A stretch of DNA of 47,811 nt from Candidatus Colinaster scatohippi. Its GTDB lineage: Bacteria; Bacillota; Clostridia; Lachnospirales; Lachnospiraceae. This document shows, one piece after another, positions 23,053-31,755 of this stretch; within the stretch, counting starts at the first letter, position 1; every line of letters begins with the position of its first letter. The DNA lies in NCBI GenBank assembly GCA_018064805.1, contig JAGHUN010000040.1, forward strand, positions 1 through 47,811, in the 5' to 3' direction. The notes under the pieces are model-generated. The model was not told the DNA's origin, did no database searches, and was given only the letters and a program-made list of their open reading frames with translations. A program made the position numbers and the translations under genes.

Positions 23053-24687
23053 ATGAAAAAAGTATTGGATTATATTTTACCAATTAGAAAATTTGAGGCA
23101 GCATATGCAATTATATTTGCTCTTATGTGCATTATGAGTATGCACGTGATTAATGAGGAAGCAGTTCATTCCAATATTCTTACAACATATGTTACTGCAT
23201 TCAGAGTAGTGGATATATTGTTATTGCTTGTTATAGCGGTTGCAGTTTATATGATTTTGCAATTATTTCGATTTGTAGTTAATCATGCCGGTATGTTATT
23301 GACCTATAAGGGTGAGGTAAAGACGAGACCACTTGTTGTTGGAATTGGTGTTTTTGTAATTATTATGATTACCTGGATTCCATATTTTATGAGTTACTGG
23401 CCCGGTGGAATATATAATGATACCTTGTATTCCATTCATATTGCATTAGGTGAGCAACCTATGGATAATCAGAATACTGTATTATATGCACTGTTTTGGA
23501 GACTGATCTTTTGGATAGGAAATATTGCTAATCAGTGGGTATATGGTGGTATGAAGCTTATGACAATCTTGCAGGCTGTTATGATGGCTTCTTCAGCGGC
23601 TGCATTTATGGTATGGCTTAGAAAAAAATCTGTGCGAATTTGGGTTATATCTTTACTTACTGCCTTGTTTGCGCTGATGCCGATTTTTCCTTTATATAGT
23701 ATCAGTCTGTGGAAGGATACTCCTTTTGGAGTGATTATGTTCCTGTACAGTTGGTTAATGTATGTGATAGTCATAAAGCTGAATAAGGAAAAGGCAGTAT
23801 TAAGCAGATTTGATATTGTGAAATATATATTATTATCAGCACTTGTTATATTTGGGCGTAATAATGGTATATATATTGTAATCGCCGTATCAGTCGCTCT
23901 TGCATTGTTTATTCACATTGCCGGTTGTAATAAAGATAAAAAAATAATAATACTGACGAGTGTGTCAGTTATTGCTGCGTCACTGATTATTCAGATTCCT
24001 GTTTATAATGCATGCGGAGTAGAGCAGTCGGATCCTGTGGAGAAGTATGGTATTCCGATTCAGCAGACAGCATATATTATATCCTCGGCCGGTAAAATGA
24101 GTGATAGTGAAAGGGAAGTATTTGATAATATTCTTCCAATGGATGGATGGATTAATTTATATAATCCGATTGTAGTTGATCCCATAAAATTTGATCCTTT
24201 ATTTAATTCGGAATATTTTAATGCCAATACGGGGAAGTTTGTTAAAGCATACGCAGGAATAGTAGTTAAAAATCCTGTGCTTGCTGTTAAGGGATATCTG
24301 CTTTCAACAATTGGCTTTTGGGATGTCTGGAAGACAAGCTCGAGTGCATATTACTGTAATACACACTGCTATGGTGCAGAGTTCTATATGAGTGATTATT
24401 TTAGTCAGAAAACAGGGATTTTACTTACTGATATAGTTGGACCAAGATGGGTTATCAGTTCAGGACTTCTTATCTGGATTATGCTTTGGGCTGTTAGTTT
24501 TATTTTGCAGAAAAGATACTATAGGATGCTTATGCCTATAATACCAACCCTTGCACTATGGTGTACTCTTCTTATTGCAACACCATTAGCATTCTCGTTT
24601 AGATATGTTTTCTCATTATTGCTCTGCCTTCCGATATATTTTATAAGTGCCGGCAGACAGCTACCTGAAAATGGTATTGGGGACTGA
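23053..24687 (+). CDS. DUF6020-type polytopic membrane protein (paralogue 2)
   Basis: The 544-residue protein has about twelve membrane segments and shares the paralogue motifs: YWPGGIYNDTLYS in the first large loop, NQNTVLYALF where the others have HPLLH, SLWKDTPFG, FGRNNGIYI and YGIPIQQTAYI. The HPLLH motif is therefore changed to NTVLY, a possible functional difference. The start at ATG 23053 follows an in-frame TTG at 23050. It sits between two GT4 genes in the same operon. Confidence 0.65.
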   Translation: MKKVLDYILPIRKFEAAYAIIFALMCIMSMHVINEEAVHSNILTTYVTAFRVVDILLLLVIAVAVYMILQLFRFVVNHAGMLLTYKGEVKTRPLVVGIGVFVIIMITWIPYFMSYWPGGIYNDTLYSIHIALGEQPMDNQNTVLYALFWRLIFWIGNIANQWVYGGMKLMTILQAVMMASSAAAFMVWLRKKSVRIWVISLLTALFALMPIFPLYSISLWKDTPFGVIMFLYSWLMYVIVIKLNKEKAVLSRFDIVKYILLSALVIFGRNNGIYIVIAVSVALALFIHIAGCNKDKKIIILTSVSVIAASLIIQIPVYNACGVEQSDPVEKYGIPIQQTAYIISSAGKMSDSEREVFDNILPMDGWINLYNPIVVDPIKFDPLFNSEYFNANTGKFVKAYAGIVVKNPVLAVKGYLLSTIGFWDVWKTSSSAYYCNTHCYGAEFYMSDYFSQKTGILLTDIVGPRWVISSGLLIWIMLWAVSFILQKRYYRMLMPIIPTLALWCTLLIATPLAFSFRYVFSLLLCLPIYFISAGRQLPENGIGD

Positions 24688-24695
24688 GGATTATT

Positions 24696-25823
24696 ATGAA
24701 AAAAGTACTTATTATATCTAATTCATCCAGTGGATTGTATGAATTCAGAAATGAAATAGTGATGGATTTGCTTAAGGATTTCGAGGTATATATTACTCTT
24801 CCCGATGCTGATCATTATTATGAAATATTTGAAAACGAAGGGTGCCATATGATTCATATTCCTTTTCAGAGGAGGGGTATGAACCCGATAAAGGATTATA
24901 AGCTTTTTAGAAGCTATAAGGCTCTGATTAAACAGGTAAGGCCGGATGTTGTATGTACATACACGATTAAGCCAAATGTCTATGGCGGACTGGCATGTAC
25001 TATTACACATACCCCTTATATATGTAATGTTACGGGGCTTGGAACTGCAATAGAAAATGGTGGCATCTTAAGTAAGGTGCTTATTACTATGTATAGGGTG
25101 GCACTTAACAGAGCAAGATGTGTCTTTTTTCAAAATAGTCATAACAGAGATTTTATGCAGTCTCATGGGATTGCAAGAAATACAGCAAAAATGCTTCCCG
25201 GTTCGGGAGTAAATTTGGAAGGACATTCGTATAAGCCTTATCCGGATGAAGCAGACGGGATTAGAATATTAGCCGTATTAAGGGTAATGGATGATAAGGG
25301 TGCAAGGGAATTCCTTTCAGCAGTAGAAGAATTGGGCGCTCCTAGCGGAGAGCCAAAGGTTACCTTTGAACTTGCCGGCAATTATGAGGAAGAGACAAGA
25401 GATGTTTATGAACCTCAGATTAGCAGACTTATTAATGAGGGTAAGCTTAATTATCTTGGGTTTGTTGATGATATGGATTCCGTATATGAAAAATGTCACA
25501 TATTGGTTCATCCATCCTATCATGAAGGATTATCTAATGTGTGCTTGGAGGCAGCAGCATGTGGAAGACCGGTGCTTGCTTCTGATGTGCCCGGATGCAG
25601 AGAAACTCTTAATGATGAGCTGACCGGACTATTGTTTGAGGCGAGAAATTCAGAGGCTTTGATTTGTGCACTTAAGAAAATTCTGTCATATGACAGTGCC
25701 AGACGTGAGGATATGGGCAAAAAGGGCCGAGAATATGTTGAGAAGAATTTCAGCAGAGAGATTGTAATCAGAATGTACAGAAATATAATTGAAGAGATTA
25801 CCGGAGGCAAAGATGAAATATAA
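24696..25823 (+). CDS. Glycosyltransferase family 4 (PglA-like)
   Basis: The 375-residue GT-B enzyme has KVLIISNSSSGLYEFRNEIV, YTIKPNVYGGLAC, NVTGLGTA and the EX7E donor motif in PSYHEGLSNVCLEAAACG. The TIKPNVYG and GLGTA blocks are those of PglA and related HexNAc transferases that act on undecaprenyl-PP-linked amino sugars. With PglC, PglF and PglE in the window it is a good candidate for the second sugar of the repeat unit. GAGGAT precedes the ATG. Its stop overlaps the next gene start region. Confidence 0.88.
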   Translation: MKKVLIISNSSSGLYEFRNEIVMDLLKDFEVYITLPDADHYYEIFENEGCHMIHIPFQRRGMNPIKDYKLFRSYKALIKQVRPDVVCTYTIKPNVYGGLACTITHTPYICNVTGLGTAIENGGILSKVLITMYRVALNRARCVFFQNSHNRDFMQSHGIARNTAKMLPGSGVNLEGHSYKPYPDEADGIRILAVLRVMDDKGAREFLSAVEELGAPSGEPKVTFELAGNYEEETRDVYEPQISRLINEGKLNYLGFVDDMDSVYEKCHILVHPSYHEGLSNVCLEAAACGRPVLASDVPGCRETLNDELTGLLFEARNSEALICALKKILSYDSARREDMGKKGREYVEKNFSREIVIRMYRNIIEEITGGKDEI

Positions 25824-26745
25824 TGTTGTAGTATTTGGTGTAAAGGATACATCGGAGAATATTATATCGTTTATACAGAATGAAATCTGTAAGGTTGATC
25901 TTGTAGTTACAATTTCACCTGAAATAACTAAGAAGACCCAGGTATCCGGATATAAGGGACTTGCTTTTCTTACGGAAAAGTATGGTATACCGGTTTATGA
26001 GGCGCAGAGTTATAGTCTTAATGATGATGAAACAGCAGCTTTTTTTAAGGAAAATGAGTTTGAAATAGGTATATCAATGGGCTGGCAGAGACTCATGCCT
26101 AAGAGTGTGCTTGACTGTTTCAAATATGGTGTTTTTGGCTTTCATGGTAATGCAGGTTATCTTCCGTTTGGTAGGGGAAGAAGTCCTCTTAACTGGTCGA
26201 TTATTTTGGGAGACAGCAGATTTAATCTAAATCTTTTTAAGTATGATGAGAATGCGGACAGTCCCAATATATTCGCTACGGAGACTTTTTCTATTACACC
26301 TCATGATGATATAAGGACAGCGCAGTATAAGAATATGATATGCAGCAAAAATTTAATTAAAAAGCTGCTTATTGCGTATGAAGATGGAAATGTTCAAATA
26401 AGAACAAATTCAAAGGATTATGATTCGTGGTATAATAAACGTACGGCTGCTGACGGAAAGGTAGATTTCAAGGGACGAACAAGGGATATATATAATCTTA
26501 TCAGAGGTGTTGCGGCTCCTTTCCCGGGGGCATTTGCATATGTCGGTTCGGAAGATGAGAATAATAAAATAACAATCTGGCAGGCACATCCATTTGATGA
26601 AATGATTGACTTTTCTGCGTATGCACCGGGGGAGATTGTTGATATATTTGATGGAAAGCTTATTATCAGAACTGTTGATGGTTCATTACTTATCGATAAG
26701 TTTGAATCGAATGTTGAACCTAAGGTCGGAGATATTCTGATATAG
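25813..26745 (+). CDS. GART-family formyltransferase-like enzyme, probable amino-sugar N-formyltransferase
   Basis: The 310-residue protein pairs a formyl_trans_N-like domain with an Fmt-like C-terminal domain. GFHGNAGYLPFGRGRSP (109-125) is the active-site block. The catalytic His is present (His111) and DSPN at 149-152 carries the Asp, but the usual Asn two residues before the His is Gly109. Family members move a formyl group from N10-formyl-THF to a 4-amino sugar nucleotide, and dTDP-Fuc4N from WecE is a plausible substrate. ATG 25813 with GGAGG 5 bases upstream is preferred over an in-frame start at 25789. It overlaps the previous gene by 11 bp. It is not housekeeping Fmt, which is usually beside def. 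Confidence 0.75.
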   Translation: MKYNVVVFGVKDTSENIISFIQNEICKVDLVVTISPEITKKTQVSGYKGLAFLTEKYGIPVYEAQSYSLNDDETAAFFKENEFEIGISMGWQRLMPKSVLDCFKYGVFGFHGNAGYLPFGRGRSPLNWSIILGDSRFNLNLFKYDENADSPNIFATETFSITPHDDIRTAQYKNMICSKNLIKKLLIAYEDGNVQIRTNSKDYDSWYNKRTAADGKVDFKGRTRDIYNLIRGVAAPFPGAFAYVGSEDENNKITIWQAHPFDEMIDFSAYAPGEIVDIFDGKLIIRTVDGSLLIDKFESNVEPKVGDILI

Positions 26746-26823
26746 GTTAGTGTGCATTATGGCCTGTTAAGTTAGGATTGCTATAGATGTACATATAGTT
26801 TTTATTTGGTTGTGAGGTTATTT

Positions 26824-27228
26824 ATGAAGAATTTTGTGATAGTGGCTGCGGCTATTATTGCCATTGTAGCCGGAATATTACTAACAGGCTGCAGAGGCAA
26901 GCAATATATGACAACAATGTCAGTTGACAGCAATATTCCTGATAGTACGGAAATGCCGGAGGATGCAAAGCATGAAGGTATTCAGTTCTCCCAGGCAGAA
27001 TATGTGCCGGGTGAACTTATATGCTCGGTCGAGACTGAGGAGGAGGCTTCTGCAATTGCAGAAATGTATTCAATCAGACTTAAGGATTTCTCTTATGGTG
27101 TGGCGGTCTTTTATGCAGGAGAGGAAGCGGATATTTTTGCTATAATTGAAGAGGGGAATAAGAAAGGATATCCGACTTTGGAACCCAATTATATTTATAC
27201 CCTTGATGATGAGATGACATTAAACTAG
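26824..27228 (+). CDS. Small lipoprotein resembling a stand-alone subtilisin/fervidolysin prodomain
   Basis: The 134-residue protein has a signal peptide with lipobox LTGC (Cys23), so it should be lipid-anchored outside the membrane. Its C-terminal part reads YVPGELICSVETEEEASAIA, then SYGVAVFYAG and LEPNYIYTLDD. This is the pattern of S8 propeptides and I9-like inhibitors, which start VPGELIV and end VEPNY, but no protease domain follows. ATG 26824 has GAGG 6 bases upstream. Just before it, CTATA (26781-26785) and TATAG (26794-26798) flank TTTTTATTT, a weak terminator-like hairpin. Its place in a glycan locus is unexplained; it could be a protease inhibitor or chaperone. Confidence 0.72.
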   Translation: MKNFVIVAAAIIAIVAGILLTGCRGKQYMTTMSVDSNIPDSTEMPEDAKHEGIQFSQAEYVPGELICSVETEEEASAIAEMYSIRLKDFSYGVAVFYAGEEADIFAIIEEGNKKGYPTLEPNYIYTLDDEMTLN

Positions 27229-27240
27229 TTATGTATATGG

Positions 27241-27252
27241 CAACATATGTTG
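27241..27252. promoter_or_regulatory. Perfect 12-bp palindrome upstream of the 4-epimerase gene
   Basis: CAACATATGTTG is a perfect palindrome in the 48-bp gap between the lipoprotein and the epimerase, 12 bases before the AGAGGAG ribosome site. It could be an operator or a chance AT-rich palindrome; no clear promoter was found around it. Confidence 0.25.
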
Positions 27253-27276
27253 TTAATAAATATAGAGGAGAAGAAC

Positions 27277-28251
27277 ATGGGATATAAGGATTTGAAATTT
27301 CCGGAAGGAAGCACTTTTTTGGTAACAGGAGGAGCGGGATTTATTGGCTCTAATCTCTGTGAAGCGATTACTGATATGGGATATAATGTAGTTTGTCTGG
27401 ATGACCTTTCAACAGGTAAGCAGGAGAATGTTGATCTGCTTATTGACAGACCTAATTACAAATTCATCAAAGGGGACATTAAGGATCTTGATACATGTAT
27501 GAAGGCATGTGAGGGTGTTGATTATGTTCTTAATCAAGCTGCTTGGGGTAGTGTTCCGAGAAGTATTGAAATGCCTATTTTTTATTGCTACAACAACATA
27601 GCCGGTACACTTAATATGATGGAGGCTGCAAGACAACAGGGAGTTAAGAAATTCGTATATGCCTCAAGTTCATCCGTATATGGTGATCATCCGGTTCTTC
27701 CCAAGGTTGAGGGACAGGAAGGAAATCTCCTTAGTCCATATGCACTTACCAAGAGAGTAGATGAGGAATATGCTAAGCTTTATCATAAGCTCTATGGCCT
27801 GGATACTTATGGAATGAGATATTTTAATGTTTTCGGACGCAGACAGGATCCAAATGGTGCTTATGCTGCAGTTATTCCTAAGTTTATTAAGCAGTTACTT
27901 GATGGTGAGACACCAACAATTAATGGAGACGGAAAGCAGTCAAGAGATTTTACATATATTGATAATGTAATTGAAGCCAATCTAAAGGCCTGTCTTGCAC
28001 CAAGTGAGGCAGCGGGCAATGCCTTTAATATTGCATATGGCGGACGTGAGTATCTTATTGATATTTATTATGGTTTGTGTAAGGCACTTGGCGTTGAGAG
28101 AGAACCAAATTTTGGTCCTGACAGAGCAGGTGATATTAAGCATTCGAATGCAGATATCTCAAAGGCTAAAAAGCTTCTGTCCTATGATCCTGATTATGAC
28201 TTTGAAAAAGGAATCGCACTGGCAATTGAATGGTATAAGGAAAATCTGTAA
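27277..28251 (+). CDS. wbpP: UDP-N-acetylglucosamine 4-epimerase (WbpP/TviC type SDR)
   Basis: The 324-residue extended SDR has GGAGFIG at 18-24 (NAD binding), the substrate-specific QAAWGSVPRSIEMP at 87-100 and the catalytic pair Tyr155/Lys159 in SPYALTKR. The AA.GSVPRSI block is typical of WbpP, TviC and WbgU, which interconvert UDP-GlcNAc and UDP-GalNAc (or the uronic acids). WbpO at 41183 would oxidise the GalNAc form. ATG 27277 with AGAGGAG 6 bases upstream is preferred over ATG 27247 within the palindrome. The downstream GT4 starts 3 bp after the stop. Confidence 0.88.
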   Translation: MGYKDLKFPEGSTFLVTGGAGFIGSNLCEAITDMGYNVVCLDDLSTGKQENVDLLIDRPNYKFIKGDIKDLDTCMKACEGVDYVLNQAAWGSVPRSIEMPIFYCYNNIAGTLNMMEAARQQGVKKFVYASSSSVYGDHPVLPKVEGQEGNLLSPYALTKRVDEEYAKLYHKLYGLDTYGMRYFNVFGRRQDPNGAYAAVIPKFIKQLLDGETPTINGDGKQSRDFTYIDNVIEANLKACLAPSEAAGNAFNIAYGGREYLIDIYYGLCKALGVEREPNFGPDRAGDIKHSNADISKAKKLLSYDPDYDFEKGIALAIEWYKENL

Positions 28252-28254
28252 AGA

Positions 28255-29487
28255 ATGAAAGTACTTATTGTTAACAAATTTTTATATCCAAATGGTGGAT
28301 CTGAAACATATATTTTTGAACTTGCCAAAGAACTTAAAGAACTGGGCCATGAGGTCCAGTTTTTTGGAATGGAACATCCGGACAGGACGGTAGGTAACAG
28401 GATTGGCGCATACACATCCAACATGGATTTTCATAATGGTGGAAGTGGCAGTAAGCTTAAGAAGCTTATATCCAAGCTTCTGATGCCATTTAAGATAATC
28501 TACAGTTTTGAAGCAAAAAAGCAGATTCGCAAGGTTCTGGAAGATATGCAGCCTGATGCGGTTCATCTTAACAACATTAATTTCCAGATTACTCCAAGTA
28601 TTATATATGAAATTCGTTCATATACAAAAAGGACAGGGCATCAGTGTAAAATTGTATTTACTGCTCATGACTATCAGTGGATATGTCCCAATCATATGAT
28701 GTATATCCCGCAGACCGGTGAGATTTGCAGTCGTTGTATGGGCGGAAAATACATGGAATGTACCAGACATTCCTGCATTCATGGTTCAAAGGCACGTAGC
28801 CTTATTGGCAGTTTTGAGGCATTCTACTACAAGTGGCGTAAAACATATGACCTGGTTGATACAATAATCTGTCCGAGTAAGTTTCTTTTTGACAGGTTTG
28901 CAGAGGATAAGATTCTTAGGAATAAGCTTGTAATGATGCATAATTTCCTGACAGATAAAAGGTCCTGCGACAAAGTAATTGAAAAGAAGGATTATGTACT
29001 ATATTTTGGAAGGTTTGATATTCAGAAGGGGATAAGAACATTAATAAATTCATGTAAGAATCTTCCGGAGATAAATTTTATCTTTGCGGGTTCCGGTCCA
29101 CTTGCTTCCGAACTAAGTGGAATAGATAATATTACTAATGTTGGATTTAAGTCAGGTGAAGAATTGCAGAAGCTAATAGAGGAAGCTGCTTTTTCTGTAT
29201 ATCCGTCTGAATGGTATGAAAATTGTCCATTTTCAGTAATGGAATCACAGATGTATGGAACCCCTGTTATAGGAGCTGACATCGGTGGTATTCCGGAACT
29301 TATAAGTTTAGGAGATGCTCCCACCGGTATGCTTTTTAAGGCCGGAGATTCTGATGATTTAACTTCAAAGATTTTCTCTCTCTGGACAGATCATGACAGA
29401 CTCTCTGAGTTGACAGATAATTGTAAAAATATACATTTTGATGATGTCAGACAGTATACTGAGAAAATCATTAATTATTATAAGTAG
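28255..29487 (+). CDS. Glycosyltransferase family 4 with cysteine cluster
   Basis: The 410-residue GT-B enzyme begins MKVLIVNKFLYPNGGSETYI and has the donor-domain YFGRFDIQKGIRTLI and PSEWYENCPFSVMESQMYG. Between residues 144 and 174 are five cysteines (144, 158, 161, 169, 174), including a CSRC pair, inserted after FTAHDYQW. This insert recurs in one GT4 subfamily and may bind zinc. The enzyme probably adds one sugar to the lipid-linked unit. It lies between the epimerase and PglC genes. Confidence 0.86.
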   Translation: MKVLIVNKFLYPNGGSETYIFELAKELKELGHEVQFFGMEHPDRTVGNRIGAYTSNMDFHNGGSGSKLKKLISKLLMPFKIIYSFEAKKQIRKVLEDMQPDAVHLNNINFQITPSIIYEIRSYTKRTGHQCKIVFTAHDYQWICPNHMMYIPQTGEICSRCMGGKYMECTRHSCIHGSKARSLIGSFEAFYYKWRKTYDLVDTIICPSKFLFDRFAEDKILRNKLVMMHNFLTDKRSCDKVIEKKDYVLYFGRFDIQKGIRTLINSCKNLPEINFIFAGSGPLASELSGIDNITNVGFKSGEELQKLIEEAAFSVYPSEWYENCPFSVMESQMYGTPVIGADIGGIPELISLGDAPTGMLFKAGDSDDLTSKIFSLWTDHDRLSELTDNCKNIHFDDVRQYTEKIINYYK

Positions 29488-29519
29488 CAGTGGCTTTGGC
29501 CTGCGTAAAAAGGATAGAT

Positions 29520-30170
29520 ATGTATAACAAAGTTATAAAAAGATTATTGGATATAATTATATCCGGAGTTGCACTGATATTATTATCTCCTGTTTATCTT
29601 GTTCTATTTATACTGGTAAGAACTAAGTTGGGCAGTCCGGTTATTTTCCGTCAGGAAAGACCCGGAAGGGGAGAGAAAATATTCACACTGTGTAAATTCA
29701 GAACTATGACGGATGAGAAGGATGCAGATGGTAATCTTCTACCTGATACCGTAAGGCTTACTAAATTTGGAAGTATGTTAAGGTCAACAAGTCTTGATGA
29801 ATTACCTGAATTGTGGAATATATTCAAGGGGGATATGAGCCTTATAGGGCCGCGTCCCTTACTTGTAAAGTATTTGCCATATTACACAGAGGAAGAGAAG
29901 CTTCGCCATACTGTAAGACCCGGTCTGACAGGTCTTGCGCAGGTATCGGGTCGTAATCTTTTAGAGTGGGATAAGCGCCTTGCAAAGGATGTTGAGTATG
30001 TTGAAAATCTTTCCTTTCTAATGGATATAAAGGTTATTTTCTTAACTATTAAGGTTGTGCTTCACCACGATGGTGTAGAAGTGGATACAACAAAAAAAGA
30101 GACTAATTTTGCAGTTGAGAGACAGGAGCGCCTTGACAGGACAGGCAGTCTGTACCCGGAAAAAGAATAA
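29520..30170 (+). CDS. PglC-type monotopic phosphoglycosyltransferase (bacterial sugar transferase)
   Basis: The 216-residue protein has one N-terminal re-entrant helix (about 8-32), FRQERPGRGEKIFTLCKFRTM, the catalytic Asp-Glu pair in SLDELPELWN, then LIGPRPLL and RPGLTGLAQVSGRN. This is the small PglC class, lacking the large N-terminal domain of WbaP. It transfers a phospho-sugar from a UDP-sugar (UDP-diNAcBac in PglC) to undecaprenyl phosphate and so starts glycan assembly. ATG 29520 with AAGGA 5 bases upstream is preferred over GTG 29490. PglF and PglE for the matching precursor are at 35928 and 37818. Confidence 0.92.
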   Translation: MYNKVIKRLLDIIISGVALILLSPVYLVLFILVRTKLGSPVIFRQERPGRGEKIFTLCKFRTMTDEKDADGNLLPDTVRLTKFGSMLRSTSLDELPELWNIFKGDMSLIGPRPLLVKYLPYYTEEEKLRHTVRPGLTGLAQVSGRNLLEWDKRLAKDVEYVENLSFLMDIKVIFLTIKVVLHHDGVEVDTTKKETNFAVERQERLDRTGSLYPEKE

Positions 30171-30172
30171 AT

Positions 30173-31135
30173 ATGAATGAGTTGGTTACGGTAATAATAC
30201 CGGTCTATAATGTTGAAAAGTACATAGACAGATGTATGGAATGCGTACTTGGGCAGACATATACCAATCTGGAAATAATAATGATTGACGATGGTTCTAA
30301 GGATGCTTCAGGCAAAATAATTGACGAATATGCCAAAAAGGATTCACGAATACAGGTATATCATAAAGAAAACGGTGGTCAGGCCAGTGCAAGGAATCTT
30401 GGTGTGTCTAAGGCAACAGGTGAATATATCTGTTTTGTTGATTCAGATGACTGTATACATGAAAGATATGTAGAGACTCTTCTTGCAATATGTCATGATA
30501 CTGATTGTGATCTTGCAATCTGTACATATGAGAATTTTGAAGGAGATAGTGTTGACTGGAAACAGGAACTGCCTATGGTTGATGTTGAGACAGAGACGCC
30601 GCTTCAGACGCTTGATGCGATATTTAGCCCAAGAAACGTTGAAACAATAGTTGTATGGAATAAGCTCTATAAGAGATCTAACATTCAGAATGTCAAGTTT
30701 GTTGAGGGCAGAATATTTGAAGATGAAGAGGTATCTGCAAGATTAATTCATGCTTCACATAAGGTTGCCAGAGTGGCTAAACCAATGTATTACTATTTTC
30801 AGAATAATGCAGGAACCATGGGAGGTGAATTTACACTTAAGAAGCTGGATATTCTATGGGCTATTGAGACGAGGATGAGCTTTTTTAAGGATAATAAGTT
30901 AACTGAGCTTTATTATAAGGATGCATATAAATATATGTGTAAGCTGCTTACTCACTATTACAGAGTTGGAAAAATGAGTGAAAAGCATCCTGAGATTCAA
31001 AAAGAAATAATGGAAAAATATAAGAAAATATTAAAGGAATGCAGTGTATGTGACTGGAGCGTAAAACGAAGGGTTTCCATGAAAGTCTTTAGTTTTATGC
31101 CATCGCTATATGTAAAGATGACGGGTAAGTACTGA
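30173..31135 (+). CDS. Glycosyltransferase family 2
   Basis: The 320-residue GT-A enzyme begins ELVTVIIPVYNVEKYIDRC and has IMIDDGSKDAS and FVDSDDCI (the DXD-like metal site near residue 86). After residue 110 the sequence has the EDEEV and YYYFQNNAGTM features of capsule-type GT2 enzymes. It starts 2 bp after the PglC stop and is the last gene of its transcription unit; its TGA stop lies in the loop of the terminator hairpin. Sugar specificity is unknown. Confidence 0.9.
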   Translation: MNELVTVIIPVYNVEKYIDRCMECVLGQTYTNLEIIMIDDGSKDASGKIIDEYAKKDSRIQVYHKENGGQASARNLGVSKATGEYICFVDSDDCIHERYVETLLAICHDTDCDLAICTYENFEGDSVDWKQELPMVDVETETPLQTLDAIFSPRNVETIVVWNKLYKRSNIQNVKFVEGRIFEDEEVSARLIHASHKVARVAKPMYYYFQNNAGTMGGEFTLKKLDILWAIETRMSFFKDNKLTELYYKDAYKYMCKLLTHYYRVGKMSEKHPEIQKEIMEKYKKILKECSVCDWSVKRRVSMKVFSFMPSLYVKMTGKY

Positions 31136-31155
31136 TGTGCTTACCCGTCATTTTT
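31114..31155. terminator. Strong, probably bidirectional, intrinsic terminator between convergent genes
   Basis: ATGACGGGTAAG (31118-31129) and CTTACCCGTCAT (31140-31151) form a perfect 12-bp stem with a 10-base loop, extended by AAA/TTT pairing, and followed by TTTT on the plus strand. The loop contains the TGA stop of the GT2 gene. The minus-strand gene ends at 31159, so the same hairpin can serve both directions, although the T-run is better on the plus strand. Confidence 0.9.
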
Positions 31156-31158
31156 GCA

Positions 31159-31701
31159 TTAGTATATATTTGTGTTGTTTAGTGTACTGTCATCTACATA
31201 GTAGAGATCCCAATTATTCTTATCTACGTAGACCTTAAGCGTAAAATTGGTAACATCTCCGGGATGATGCAGAATATTGTCGCTCTGAAAAACATGCGGT
31301 GCACCTCCGTAATTATCATCATACTGGCAAATTAAATTATATGGATATCTGCCATTAATTCGTACACTGCGATTCTGAACAATATCAATTACTCTGGCAG
31401 TAACATATTGTTCGTTATCAATGAGCATTTTAACTGCTTTATATCGTTTTATTGAAACAATAAGGAAAATAACTCCGAGCACAGCAAAAATCATACCGAG
31501 TCCGCCGAATATTGCCAGGAATAATATGGGACCGGTTCCCATTGTGCCGGGTTCATAGTATACAGGAACCCCGTTAACGGTCATTGATCCACCATTGATA
31601 TAAAATGACATTGATATTGCTAAACCGATTACTACAAAAACACTTCCTATTATTGAAAAAAGCAGTCCTATAAGGAAAAAGGGGTTTTTGGTGAGTTTCA
31701 T
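31159..31701 (-). CDS. Small membrane protein, DUF3592-like
   Basis: The 180-residue protein has two membrane segments (about 8-30 and 57-83), with a short outer loop containing SMTVNGVPVYYEPGT. A soluble domain of about 95 residues follows, with VTARVIDIVQNRSVRING and VYVDKNNWDLYYVDD. This two-helix plus beta-domain layout fits DUF3592-like proteins, with no known enzymatic role. A strong AGGAGG lies just upstream on the minus strand (31710-31715). It is one of two genes on the opposite strand to the glycan operon and may not belong to it functionally. Confidence 0.7.
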   Translation of the reverse strand: MKLTKNPFFLIGLLFSIIGSVFVVIGLAISMSFYINGGSMTVNGVPVYYEPGTMGTGPILFLAIFGGLGMIFAVLGVIFLIVSIKRYKAVKMLIDNEQYVTARVIDIVQNRSVRINGRYPYNLICQYDDNYGGAPHVFQSDNILHHPGDVTNFTLKVYVDKNNWDLYYVDDSTLNNTNIY

Positions 31702-31726
31702 AATTTGTCCTCCTATGTTTTATATA

Positions 31727-31745
31727 CTGAAACTATATGTTTCGG
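31727..31745. promoter_or_regulatory. Imperfect palindrome upstream of the DUF3592-like gene
   Basis: GAAAC (31729-31733) and GTTTC (31739-31743) flank TATAT, and the pairing extends by CT/GG on the outside. It lies in the 54-bp gap between the two minus-strand genes, 26 bases before the ATG. It could be an operator or a leader hairpin. Evidence is limited to symmetry. Confidence 0.3.
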
Positions 31746-31755
31746 GTTATTTCTA

